Positions 12,501 through 24,710 of a DNA stretch of 64,000 bases are shown here, in pieces; position 1 is the stretch's first letter, and every line of letters begins with the position of its first letter. Source of the DNA: Acanthochlamys bracteata (taxonomy: Eukaryota; Streptophyta; Magnoliopsida; Pandanales; Velloziaceae). Under the pieces are notes generated by a model. It was not told the DNA's origin. It saw only the letters and a program-made list of their open reading frames with translations, and did not search any database. The DNA is taken from NCBI GenBank assembly GCA_019914995.1, contig CM034132.1:9170662-9234661 (forward strand), read 5' to 3'. The position numbers and the translations under genes are program-made.

Positions 12501-13227
12501 GCTGTAAAAAAGCACCCTTTATTATCGGCAGCCAATATAGCATCATCCATAGTGTAAACTGACTCAACTCTCCTACAAAAATTCAACGTTGCCACACCTA
12601 GACACTCCAACAGATTGACTACTGGTATACCCCAAAAACACAGATCAACTAAAGAAACAATTAACAAGAAAGATTTTTCTTTTCAAAAGCAAAAGAAATG
12701 GCATTACCATCTTGCGTAACGAGCGGGTAATCCCCAGCGCTGAGCACGATAAACCAATCCCACCCACCATCAAGCTTCGTCATCACCGACGCGGCATGCA
12801 ATGTAGCAGCAAGCCCAGAAGACCCCATATAAGTAACCGCATCAGGCTTCCCTATCACATCAACATTCCCGAAAACCCTAATTGCGCGAGAAGCAGAACT
12901 AACCGTAGCAGCCAAACGATTCCTCTCACTCGCACTCGCGTCTCTCGACAATCCAAGAAGGTACCGATTCCGCGGGTGATATAAAGCGAGAAGAAGCCGT
13001 AGCAATCTCGGCCCATCTCCAGGCCCACCGTAGAGATAATAAGCGAACGCTGGCGGCGATGTGGGTCCACGGCGTGGAACAGCGTTAGGGCTCGGTGGTT
13101 GGCGAGAGAAGATCGCCGTTGATGCAGTGAATCCCGACAAAGCTGAGAAGAATAAAACTATAGATACAAAAGTTAGTGAAACCAGTGGAAACAACCACCG
13201 GTCCGCCGAAGCCGTGAACGAGGGCAT
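9524..13227 (-). CDS. GT14 glucuronosyltransferase-like (core-2/I-branching) enzyme
   Basis: Four exons, 13227-12708, 10417-10342, 10241-10126 and 10038-9524, give 408 residues with all junctions in phase. Exon 2 is only 76 bases and was found through its conserved reading (DLSHAFSYVPRDLNF and HTSNLGWKE). Residues about 11-33 are a signal-anchor segment, giving type II Golgi topology. The catalytic domain then shows AYYLYGGPGDGPRLLRLLLA, YHPRNRYLLGLSRDA, DWFIVLSAGDYPLVTQD, RPIIVDPAIYL, FKFFTGSPWVILSRGF, TVNSDMRYMVWDNPP and DDPILDKID, and ends in a short cysteine-containing tail. In plants this GT14 family includes GlcAT14 enzymes that add glucuronic acid to arabinogalactan-protein glycans. 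The exact acceptor is inferred from the family. Intron 1 is 2.3 kb and holds no gene I can support. Confidence 0.9.
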
Positions 13228-13438
13228 AATCGTCGTTGGTTTTCCAAATCTACCTATACTTGCTCAGTGTTCAATTACAAAACGAACACGATTGATCGAA
13301 GACTTCGGAAAGGATGAAGATTTTGAGTTAGGTTAGGGTTTGGGGATGGATCTTCAAAGAGATCGCGCCATGAGAGTGATGATGCCGACAAGAAGCTCTT
13401 TCACGGGCATGCACGGAAATGGAGTGAAGGAGAAAATA

Positions 13439-13459
13439 GAGAGAGAGAGAGAGAGAGAA
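13439..13459. repeat. GA dinucleotide microsatellite
   Basis: An uninterrupted GA run of about ten units, 211 bp upstream of the GT14 start codon. It reads as a CT run in the direction of transcription. Such pyrimidine runs are common in plant leaders and promoters. Confidence 0.9.
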
Positions 13460-14958
13460 AGACAGAGTAACGGAAATGGAGAAAGGGGCACACCGCGAGA
13501 CATACCTCCACACACATGTACCGTCTATAGACACGTGGACCTGAAGTAACCCCGCTGTGTTGTACTTTATTTCGCTGTTATTATTTTTGCAAAAGCAAGC
13601 CCTGGAGTTTGAATTCCTTTGTGGATCAGAGCTGTTACAATAACGTTTAGGCAGAAAGAAGGTTTTTCTATGAGTTCTGTTTTATTTGCACAAAATTGAG
13701 TTTTAAAAAATTAAATGTTATGAAAATAAAATTTAGTAAAAGATAAAGCTTGGTAAAAGTAAATATTGTAGTTATAATTAAAACATTTGAAGTAAATTTA
13801 GAGTCAAAGTTTGATAGAAATAGAATTAGTTAGAAATGAAAATAAAGTTCAAAATAATAATTAAAATATGTTAATCAACAGAATTTAAAATCTAGAGAAG
13901 AAAATTAGATTACTCTACAATTTAAATATGCCTAAAAACTAAATAAGAAGTTTCTGAGAAAGTTATTTAGAGAAAATTTTATGCATTTAGTTTACTTTTG
14001 GAATTAATAATTTCATCAACAAGCTTAAGAATATTTTTTCGTAATTTGTGAAAATAGAACCACCATTTCTTGTCAATAAAAGCATCCGTAGATTCTACTT
14101 TAAAGTAACTAAGTGAAATAAATGAACAGCTTAGAAATAAATGAATTTTTCTTTTGATAATTAAGCAAAATAAAATTTCATCGTAACTTTATTTTTTTGA
14201 ACAAAAACTGAAGTTCTAAGTAGCTTTCAAATACAACTATAAATACACAATATCTTTCAATTAATTTTATAAATATAATATAAATTTTATTTATTTTAAA
14301 ATTGATTTTTAAATATTTCTAATATTGAAACTCTTTTTCAAAAAAATTACTGCAACCAAACGCCCCTGGTCGTCGACACAACCCACTCTGTTCCGTACTT
14401 GTACTATACTATCCGAGCAAAAAGCTACAGACAAACAAAAGATGTTGGGCATGTTGAAGTTCATCGAAATTTAAATTAGGAGTCCCATTTTGCAATTTCA
14501 TAAAAGATGGTATGACTACAGGTATGTCTCAGAGGGTGTTTTAGGAGCCAGGGCGAATGAATCCACAAGGCGATTTTTAGAATTAAATTATAGATAAGTT
14601 AACTAAAATGTAATTATCGTTACGTTGTAGCTGATGCCTGATTGTTGCAGATTGCAATCTAGTTTGGTATTGTTGGAAGGCGATGAAATGGACAGTTCCT
14701 CAATTAGCAAGCAATGTTGATAAATAAATAAATAACAAGGTGTGATCTTTTTCTATCTTTCTAATTTTTTTTCACTAAAAAATATTTCCAACTCTATTTG
14801 ACTATGTAAAAAGAAATTACTTCTAATCTATTTTATCTTATAAAAATAATTTTTTTATCACCATTTCAGGCTCTTCATGCAATTTTTCATGACTCATTTA
14901 TCACCAAACATGATTCCTCAGAGAACTGCTAAAATTTGAAAATACTACTCTGCCTAAA

Positions 14959-15134
14959 GGGCGTGGAGCTCATTTCTTTTACCAAAAATTTGCTTCAGAC
15001 TACTTTCCAAATACTACCATACACAAAAAATTACTTCCAAATTTATTTTCAACTACAATCAATTACAATTATCCCACTCACTTTTCAAATCTACCTATAT
15101 AAAAAAACTCACTTCATTGCAACAAAGACACGCC
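14959..15134. mobile_element. Short inverted-repeat element (MITE-like)
   Basis: The left end is GGGCGTGGAGCTCATTT. The right end, reversed and complemented, is GGGCGTGTCTTTGTTGCAATG. Length is about 176 bp with an AT-rich interior. Internal ACTCACTT motifs relate it to the element at 63406-63584. No clean target duplication is visible. Confidence 0.5.
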
Positions 15135-15453
15135 CGAATTCCAATTATGCAATCCGATAATGTATTAATACATCTACCAACATATAAATCAAGGCAAAAC
15201 AACTAGAAAGAGTAGCATTTCTAAACAACAAGAATGATGATTGAGTACATAATAAGTGATAGCAGTAGAGGCAAATGTTCTGGGCATTCACAACTTGGTT
15301 GCTCGTAAGAAAACATTAACTGATGGTTGTAAGGAATAATGACGGATGAACTTTAAGAAACAAAACTGTTTAACTTATTAAACCAGTTGGGATCAAGAAG
15401 ATAAATATGATATAACACTGGAAGTACACAAAGTTGTGGGTAGACATATAAGT

Positions 15454-18400
15454 CTACCTGTATTTCTTGAAAGGAGCAAAAAGATTACCGAGTTTAGCTT
15501 CACAGAGAGAGTACGCATCGGGTGAGAGTGCTTTGACGAAGGATTCTCTCATATCAAGTGCGGAAATTGCATGCAAGAACTTGTTACAGAATCGACGGAT
15601 TTCTGTACGTCTAGATTGCTTATCTGACAGCTTAGTTAAGAGTTCTTGAATCAACTCACTGAGTGCAGCAAGGTGCTGTTGCAGCAATTCAGAAGTTTGA
15701 GATGCGTCCACTCCTGTCTCTGGTTTTCTCTTCTTTGGAAGGCATGATTTCAACATGCAGTCCACTATATCCAGGGCTTCAATACGTCTAAACTCTGATT
15801 TAGTATTCCTACACTTCTCCACAAGAAAGCCGAAGAGGGAGGGAACAACCCATGGATGTCTGTGGATCAACTCCTTGAAAAATCCAGGTCTTAGCCTGCA
15901 CTTCTTATTATCAAAGTAGTCTAGCAATGCATGTTGAAGCATTTCAAACACCCTTGCAAACTCTGACCCAGACAAATTTCTAGCTTTGATAAGCTTTAGA
16001 ATCCAGAATACAGAAGCCTGAACAACAGAAGAAACCGTTCTGATGCGGTTACGAGAAGCTGTCTTCAGACTTTTCGCCAACAGATTTTCCAGTGTGGCAA
16101 CTTCAATATCATCAGCCTTAGGATAATCTTTCGCTTTATATATTTTCTTCAGAATTCCTCCAAGGCGCTCCCTCAGTTGCTTATTGTCTTCCACATTTTG
16201 TGCATTGACAAAGACTCGAGCTAAATCAGCATAAATTTTCAGAACACGGGAGTTTCCTGTACATAAAGCTATCAGATTAAACAAGAATTATAGAATTCAG
16301 AACCACAACATAAGATTAATAACCTTTCCCTACATGCAAAAAATTGATATTCTGGCTTGCTTTACTAGTTTGGAAAGAAGATGCAGAGGTAGACAGTTAC
16401 CCGGAGCGTACGAATGGACACACAAAAAAATTTTAGCATAGAACTATCCAAGCCCATTGGAAGGCCACGGAGTACTGGAACCTCAACACAATAACATACA
16501 ATTTGCTTCAAATCTATGCAATATAGAGTGTAACTATACACTTCATGTTTCATGAGATAATGACTTCAGCAGACTGCATGTGCTAAAACATCATGTCCAA
16601 GCTGAAGCAAGCAGCCACAGAAATATAAAGAAATAGATGATGGAGATAATTACCTGGATTCTTTTGTAGATAAACCTCCACAAGAGAGAGCACACGAAGC
16701 TTGAAAGACATGAACTGGGTTTGAGGACTACCAGATGACTTGCTCGTCTTAAGCATTTGTACGATGTGATTATCTATTTCCAACATCTTCTCATCATCAT
16801 AGTCTTCAGAAGATGTAAGATCATCACTATCTTCAGCAACATCTTTTTCAGTAGTCCTTAAATCAGAAACATCCGCATTCTTACCACTACCACTTGCCTC
16901 CTCACTCTCACCTTCACTAATCTCATCATCATCATGATCACCAGTCTCAGCAGCCTCCTCTACATCAGTAGCCTTTTCGTCACTGTCCCTTGTCTCAGCA
17001 GACTCTCCTTCATCACTGTCCTCTTTCTCTTCAAGCTCAATCACATCCTCCTCCTCATCATCATCCTCAGGATCACTGCTCGCAGCTTGATGACGGGTTG
17101 GTTTCAGCTCTTTCTTCACAATGCGTAACATTTGAAGGAGTCCGCCCTCAGTAATATCATCACAGAAGAATCTAAAAACCTGATAAAATAAGGACATGAA
17201 AAAGCTCTCAGACAGCTGAACTTTCACAAGGATTTCGAAAAATCCCTTTCATCGTTACGGGAATGAAGAAAATAAATTAAACAGACTGAGAAGTATCAGA
17301 TCTCCCAGATAGAAAATCGTGACTTGCTGATTTAGCCATCATTACTAGAAGAAAGTTCAGAAAATCCGGTATGGTACAACAAACTAAAAGATAAAGACAA
17401 TATAACAGACACTTCCAAGGATATATATTCAACAAACATTAACGTAGGATTTGTAACTTACCTGTTCAATAGCGAAACACACTGAACTCGATGAGTGGGG
17501 TAGAAGCTGCAGCATGGTGTCCAATAGAACATCCATCAACTTTGGCAAGCCATTATCATCAAACTCATCATCCTCCTCTGAGGAGTCACCCTGAAAAGCA
17601 GCAGGAAAAGCCTTCTTGCAACATATGACAAGCTCCAATGCAGCATCAGAGTAATCTCCAGGTTGAAGAAGTATCTGAAGCAGCAATTGCATAAGAAGGT
17701 GGCGCATAGCATGCAATCTATTACCATCAGGTCCAGGTCCAGTTTTCCTTTCCTGAAAGAAATGTTTACACTTAAATCTAAGAAAGAGTTGAAGATAAAA
17801 CATAGCTCCACAGCAGCTTAAGGAGGAAAGCTCCATCTATCCAATCTAGGACATAAAGCTCTAAGACAAACCAGCAAGATGCAGTTACTTCCTTGGAGAA
17901 ATACCAGGACGTCAAAAATCCACAAAGGCAAATCATTATTGAGTAGTAAATGCAAGATAGAAGTTAGAACAATGTAAAAAAGTCTCTAGGCACAAGTTCA
18001 TAGTTGGGGAATAATTTGGCAATCTCATCAAATATATAACTTGCTAAAATTTGGTCTAAGTCTGGAAAAAGCAATTTTGGCAAACATAAACAGATATGGA
18101 TAGCAAACTGTCGACATCAAAACAATTTCTAATAGTTATTGGATTATTCAAGCTTCAGGCATCTGGTTTTAATCCAGTTGAGAAAATAAGCAGGCATCAA
18201 AGCAAGCAATACTCCGTCTGCATACAAACACTTGACCTTCATAAAGATAGATAAAAACAACTCACAAAAGAAAACAATTAGGTGACCAGCAGTGGCTAAA
18301 ATAGAACAGAAGCATTTTTATTTCATGCATGAAAATAGAAGCAAACCAGAAACAAAGAGACTATCATAAGTGAGAAAGAAGAAGGACGAAAAAACCTTGG

Positions 18401-21400
18401 GCTCAAGGCTTCGAGCTTTTTAATAAGAATCAGCCCATTTACAAGTATATAGAAGAGGAAAACACCACATAATTACACCTAAAACTCACATTCTTTCGTG
18501 GAATGGGCGGATATAGCAAATTAATCACTAACAGAAGATAGTGCCATAACTGCAAATACTATAATTACTTCACATGAAGAAAGAATGACATAAATTATTA
18601 CCTCCTGGAATAGACGAGACTCGGTAGCCACTAATTTTTTGAAGGCCTTTTCATCATCTTTGCTTAAGGTCCTGTACAGAGAGACTGAGGGAATATTGCA
18701 CAGAGTATTAAGTAAGCACATGAAGTAATATCCAAGATCATCATAAGCATTTAGTAACTGTGAGCCCTCTCCTTTCTGTGCATCCTCCAGTAATGACTGA
18801 AGTTGCTCAATGCACATTCTACATAGAGAACTAGATGTCACAGATTTTGGCCACTTAAACTTCTCTTGCAACTCAAACGATGTGACCTCATTGCCAAGAG
18901 ATGCAGAAAATAAGCCCTGGACAGTTAAGAACTTCATAATCTCTGTCTGCACATGGAACTTTGCCCCTAGACTTCCATGTGTCTCTGATTTGTTATCATC
19001 AGACTTCATAGCAGAGTCCGCTCTCAATTTTTTTAAAACACGAGGCATTGTATTTACAACCCAGCTTTTCAAGGATTCTGTATTTCCTGAAATTCCAGGA
19101 GAATCATTGTCTGCAGAACTAATTTCAGAGTTCTCATCTGTCGTCTGGCTTTGATCAGAAGGCTCATCTGTAAGGGCAGCATCATTTATAAACAAACTTA
19201 TCATGTTATGCACAAGAAGCAAGCATCCTTCAGTAGTAGTAAAATTTGAAACCAACTCTTTAACTGTTTGTGTCCTTGTAATGCTATCAAATCTACCGCC
19301 GCTGTGTTTTTGCAAAGATACAATAATTGCAGCACGCCTATCATCACTATCCAATGCCCACTTTTTCAATTCCTTGAGAAAATGCTGAGCAACATTATAC
19401 AGCAACGAACTCTGGGTTGACAACACGTCCATTAAACATTGGACAAGCTTGTGGGAGACAATATAATCGATGCAGGACACTGATAGCCTCGGAAGGAGGA
19501 GCAGGATAATATCAAGAGCCAAATGTTTCCTATCATGAGATGACAGAAGAAGTGATTCTTCTATAACAACATCATAAAAGCAGCGAATGTTCATGGCAGT
19601 TTCTTCTAAACAGCTCCCCTTCTTACTTTTCTTATGTTTCTTGCTTGATATGGATAGACTTGATAGATCACTAACATTAGATGCCACATCTGGTATAAGC
19701 ATATTTACCAACAACGGCCACAGATTGTGAACTCGTGGAAGACACAATGTTGATTCCTGGACATGGAACAAAAGAAATTGAAATAGAATAACAAGTTATC
19801 ACTTTCCTTAACTGGAATAGTTAATATAATCTTGATTATATTAACTATTGAACAAGCAAAGGAAGAAAACCAAAAAACCTATAAATAAAGTCACAGTGTA
19901 ATCCTCGCCCTCCCCACAAAAAAAAAAAAAAAAATTGGTGAAAAATCACGTATATAAAGAAAGGCCCAGGAGCTGAAGATTCACGTAATACCTTGAAGCA
20001 TGCAGCAAGGTATAGCAGATGATCCCGACTAAAGAACTTTTCAGAGCTAAATGGACGCGGAATGAGTTTGCCAAATTTATCACTTTCAAAAGGAATCCTT
20101 TCATTTAACTTCAACGCCAAGAATAGGGCATCTGGATCTCCTGTTTCAGCAGCTTTCTGGAACCATTCACACAACCCAGGAGCTTCCAAAACATCACTTC
20201 GCAAAGCTTCTCTGGGTAACTGCAACAACAAATCAACATTAGCCAAACTTAATTCAGTAACATTCTTGACAGTATCTCGTATAACCATGCAAGCATAAAT
20301 GAAGGTGTACACAGCAAATTAAACAATTTAGTTTCAAAACTGAGTACTGGGGAACATGGCATCAACCCAGAAGATACACCCCTAATAGACTAGCATACTA
20401 AAAGCAAGGAAAAGGTTCTTAGTACTTCATTACAACAGTTGCAACTAAGCCTCATCCTGCTAAGCATAGTCGGCTAAGAAGTCTGGCAACCATCTAACAG
20501 TGCATTACCAGAATCTTTACACAATACATCATTTTGCCAAAGTTATAACCAATCATAATCGTCTAAAATGGGTATGTACTGACCTCAATTTTGCTTTAAC
20601 GAACGCAATATCCTAATGCTCTAAAAAAGGCCATCCATAAAAGACAATATTTACTGGCAATCTTGCACGGAAAGGTAATAGAAGACAAAAGTGTTTACTT
20701 CCACTAGCATCCATATCCCGAATATATGAACAAGTAAGCTATATGATCTATTCATCATATAACATAAGAGTTTCCATTATTCCCAAAATATATGAACAAC
20801 TAAGATATATGGTCTATTCATCATATAACATAAGAGTTTCAATTATTCCCAATACATCCTATTGAGAATGATCTCAAATTTGCCAATTGCTTTTCATCTG
20901 TCAGCCATAAATCCTGATGACTTGACAGAAGATGATGGTACAAAGGAAGAGGATTACTTTTCCATATATATATATATATATATTTACCTTATCAACCATG
21001 TCTAGAATTATAGCAACAGCAGGATCACGCAAGTAATGCCTCTTTCCTGCAAGAGAAACTACATGCCCAACAAAATCTTTAACACATGAGCTCTTATTAT
21101 CAGCAATCCACTCTGTAGCAAGCTTTCCAGATCTAGCAAGGGAACCATAAGCAAAAAGTCGTCCAAGAAGGCTTTCCCTAGCATCCTGCAGTAACAGCAA
21201 GCAAAATAAATACTATAACATCAAGGTATGGTGAATGAGATTAAGAAGGCATATATCACCTGACCCTTCATTGAGGAAGAAAATTCCAGTAGATTTATAA
21301 TCAGATTAAGAAGTGAATGAACTTTAATGGAAGGAAAGACCGCAACCAAAACCGTCAACCCCAACGCAAAACCTTGCCTGGCACACTGCAAGAAATTCAG

Positions 21401-22675
21401 GCTACACATTAGTTTATATGTCCATTTATCCCAGAAAAACTTATCCACACAAACCAGAACTACTGATGAATGACCAAGTGAAGGAAACACATGTAAAAGT
21501 CTACTTCAGGCATAAACCCACTGTTGAATCAATACACAATAGTAAAAAGTCAAAGTTACTGGATTAAAGGAATAAGGCAGACAGGAAATAAGTGAAAAAC
21601 CTCAACTAATCTTTGCTAGCACCCCTCAAGCAAGGTTTGCCATAATAAGTAAAATGTGAAACAAGGATTCAAATAGAAGATCCTATCATAAGGTTATGAT
21701 GGTTGTTGAAGCTAAAGAATTTCCTGTATTGGCATGGATGTAAATTCTCTAAATAATTATGCCAAAGTTTGTGAATAAGCAAATTCGCAGATAAATGCCA
21801 ATGTGAAAATATAAATGTCATAACTGAAGAAGTCCTTAGCACAAACAAAGCACAGACTCCTAAGGTAAATGTAAAAGGCCAGTATATAATTGACACTGGA
21901 TAATAACAATGACGCCCCTTCCCACAACATTGAATACTTAACCTGTCACAGACCATCGAACACAAAACAAAGCCATCCATAGCCACTGAATGAGATGCAA
22001 TAAATGCACCAAAACAGTACATCAGCACTAGATATATAACCAATTAAGTCTATGAAACATCTAAATTTGACCTTTAAAACAAAAGCAAAGTAGAACCAGC
22101 ACCTCTCTTGAGGAAGCAACACCTTTTATAAGTCGGCGGATTGCATATCTCAGACTAGGAGCACAACCCTCCAGCCCATCATCCTTCTCGTCTTCATGCT
22201 GCTGCACTCCACTGTACCCAAGCTTCTCATAAACTCTCTGGATTTCTGTAAGCTCAGTAACCAGCCGCTCTGCTGCTGCTTCTCTCACTAAGGAATCAAC
22301 CGATGCCAAATCTCCAAACACATCCATATGAAGCCCAGGAAAATCATTTTTCCGCGAATTCTTCTCAGAATCCACCAAACTTACGACCTTTGCAACATTT
22401 TCTTCCATAGGGGCGAAATTCTTTGGCTTTTCCGATTCTGCACGCCGTTTTTTGTCGAGTGCTCGCCGCTTCTTCTGTCTCTCCATTGGTTTCTCTGATT
22501 TAGAATCAACATTGCTACTCTCATTACCATTCTTCTTCTTATCCTTCTCATCAATTGAATTCACTGGAGAGCTTTTATTGACTTCAAATTCTTCTTCTTC
22601 ACTGCTGTTGCCAGATTCATCTGAAGAACTAGCAGCAGCCCTCTTCCTCGGATTCTTGGAAAAATTTCTACCCAT
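15454..22675 (-). CDS. POL5/MYBBP1A-like nucleolar protein (DNA polymerase V/phi family)
   Basis: Eight exons: 22675-22103, 21385-21260, 21185-20988, 20219-19992, 19756-18602, 17752-17462, 17179-16654 and 16256-15454. All junctions are in phase and the product is 1299 residues, a usual size for plant members. It begins MGRNFSKNPRKRAAA, with basic/Ser-acidic stretches and a likely nuclear or nucleolar signal. A helical-repeat body follows (VREAAAERLVTEL, SLRYAIRRLIKGVASSRE, RQGFALGLTVLV, HVLEAPGL-type segment DVLEAPGLCEWF, DPDALFLALKL). A very acidic tract lies at about residues 890-955 (exon 7), then a helical C-terminus. Despite the name, the family lacks a polymerase active site. Yeast Pol5 and animal MYBBP1A act in rRNA synthesis and ribosome assembly. 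That role here is inferred from the family. Confidence 0.92.
20721..20853. repeat. 66-bp tandem duplication in POL5 intron 4
   Basis: Two nearly identical copies start at 20721 and 20787 and share TTCATCATATAACATAAGAG. They lie in the intron between the exons ending at 20988 and starting at 20219 (minus strand). This looks like a recent duplication. Confidence 0.85.
20964..20984. repeat. AT microsatellite next to a POL5 splice donor
   Basis: A run of about ten AT units that, on the transcribed strand, starts only a few bases after the GTAA donor of the exon ending at 20988. Length changes here could alter donor accessibility. That effect is inference. Confidence 0.85.
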
Positions 22676-23831
22676 TTGAAGCAACCGGTTGAAAATAGTC
22701 GGTTGATTTCGATTCGAAATTAATTGAAAACTAATGAACTAGTAGATATTTGCGACGGTTTCAAAATTTTGGGGAGTGATTTGATAGATCGGGGGAAATT
22801 TCCTTTTAGGGTTTTAGGGTTTTGGCGGAAGATACGAAGGTTGCCAGCCGCAAAACAAAGTACTTGGGCTGTTAAATCTCTCCGTAAATGACTAACATAC
22901 CCTGAAAATCACTCGTTTGCAGCCGTGCAGCTGTGAATGGCTTTAGAGGCCTGAGTGGCAGCAGGGCGAAGCCCATTGTTAGAAAATTACAACAGGTTTT
23001 AACCAAAGCTGGCCCATTTAACACCCAAATTTATTTACCTTCTCGTATAAAAGACAACGAGTGTTGGCGTTTTATTTTTCTATAATTATTTTTCAATTTT
23101 CAAATCATATTTTTAACATATTTTTTATAAATATTTTAAAAAAATAATTTTATTTAAAATATTAAAAATTTTATGTAGTAAATTTTTTTATTTTTTATTT
23201 TTATTTTTTTAAGATCAAAAAATTAGATATTTTAAAAAGATAAAAATATTTTTTTCAAAAGATTTTATTTCAAAAATTTTTTAAATGCTCCCAATATATG
23301 CTCATATGTTCCCTATAAAATTTCGACATTATAATCGTGACTTATATCAGCAAAAACTTCAACATGTGGAAAGTAATATATCTCCGGTAGAAGGATAAGT
23401 TATATATATAATAGTTTTTATCTTCCGAACTGAGATTGAACAACAAGCCGCATGTTTCAAATATTTATAATTAAATTCGTAAAAATAAAAAATAAATTTT
23501 TTTTAAAATAAAATAAAATAAATTTAGTATTTATATTTTAATAGTTTTTATAAATATATTAAAAAATAAAAATATAATTGTATTTAAAAGTATTTAAATA
23601 AAAAAATTAAAATTCTATATATAAAAATATTATTCTATTTTTTTATATAATTGAAATATATAAATTATTTAAAATTTAAAATTTGATAAAAAAATAAAAT
23701 TATAGTACGTTTAAAACACGCACCAAAAAGAAGTTGTTGGGACTGGTCGTAGAAAAAGTGCTCTTAATTTTTTAACAAAAAAGCATCTAATGCCAAACGC
23801 GAGGAAACCAGACACAGATCACGATAGTTCT

Positions 23832-24372
23832 TTATTCTTTGTCTTAATATTAACGAAACGTTCAGAAGTTATTATAAAAAATATTTTCTTAAAATAGAAA
23901 AAAAAATTTGTTTTATTTCAAAATAAATTTATTTATTTAATAGATAAGTAAAATTAAGTAATACTAAAATATTTTATAATTTTAAATTTTTAAATTTATA
24001 ATTAAAATTTATAAATATTTATTAAAAATATGAACTAAAAATTTTAAAAATATTATTTCAGAACCAATTTCCAAATAAAGCCTAAAATATTTTTATTTAT
24101 TCTTTGTTTCTTACCTTAACATCAAGAGAACATTTACCAGGTGCTTATAAAAATATTTTTTAAAAATAAATTTATTTTTAATTTTTCAAAAACAAATTTT
24201 AAAAAGTAAATTTTTTTGCATAAAAAAATAAAATTAAATATAATAAATTATATAATTTAAATTTTTTTCATATTTTTGAAAATTTTAAATAACATTTATA
24301 AATATTTTTTAAAATATGAACTATAAATTTAGAAAATAGTTTTTCAAAACTAACTTCCCAATAAAACCTAAA
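23832..24372. repeat. Imperfect tandem duplication of an AT-rich element
   Basis: Copy 1 is about 23832-24090 and copy 2 about 24097-24372. Both begin with a TTATTCTTTGT block, pass through a TTATAAAAAATATTTT-like block, and end with AATATGAACTA...CAATAAA(G/A)CCTAAA. The copies are clearly diverged, so the duplication is old. Confidence 0.6.
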
Positions 24373-24563
24373 GCTTTAGATACGTTCGGTAGTATTTTTA
24401 AAATATTTTTTTTGCAATAAAATATAATTTATTTTTTAAAAATAAATTTTTTATCAAAAAAATGAATAAACATAATAATAATAATAATAATTTTTATATT
24501 TTAAATTTTTAATATATAAAAAATATATTTAAAATTTTATTTTCTGAAAAAGCAAACTCTTAA
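24370..24563. mobile_element. AT-rich foldback element (degenerate MITE)
   Basis: It begins TACGTTCGGTAGTATTTTTAAAAT and carries a TAA/ATA triplet run in its centre (about 24473-24492). It ends in TTTTCTGAAAAAGCAAACTCTTAA. This matches the general plan of the other AT-rich foldbacks here. Its boundaries are approximate. Confidence 0.4.
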
Positions 24564-24710
24564 GTCTTGTTGCGTGCTAAAAATCTTGAAGGTAAGGCTC
24601 GGCCCAGTTAGCACATTATCTCTTGTTTATTATTTAAACCAACGGACAGAAATAGAAAGAGAACATTCCAAAAAATTTCAGTGTTTTGGTGTGTACTCTG
24701 AAGAAGGATA

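Larger units (their letters stand above)
13228..15453. other. Intergenic region upstream of the GT14 gene and downstream of POL5
   Basis: The part at 13228-13560 is GC-richer and is likely the 5' leader and promoter of the GT14 gene, with a GA microsatellite at 13439-13459. About 13640-13990 is an AT-rich element of the AGTTCAAAATAATAATTAAA type, also seen at 53290-53770 and, reversed, at 52223-52464. A separate inverted-repeat element is at 14959-15134. The part at 15180-15453 is probably POL5 3' untranslated sequence. Confidence 0.6.
22676..24710. other. Divergent intergenic region between POL5 and ABCG7-like genes
   Basis: The two genes are head to head, about 2 kb apart. Immediately upstream of POL5 (22676-23040) the sequence is mixed and includes repeated AGGGTTTT (22806-22823), a telo-box-like motif often found in promoters of ribosome-biogenesis genes. 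From 23040 to 24560 it is almost all A/T, made of degenerate foldback blocks including the duplication at 23832-24372. The part at 24600-24710 is the likely ABCG7 leader. Confidence 0.6.
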
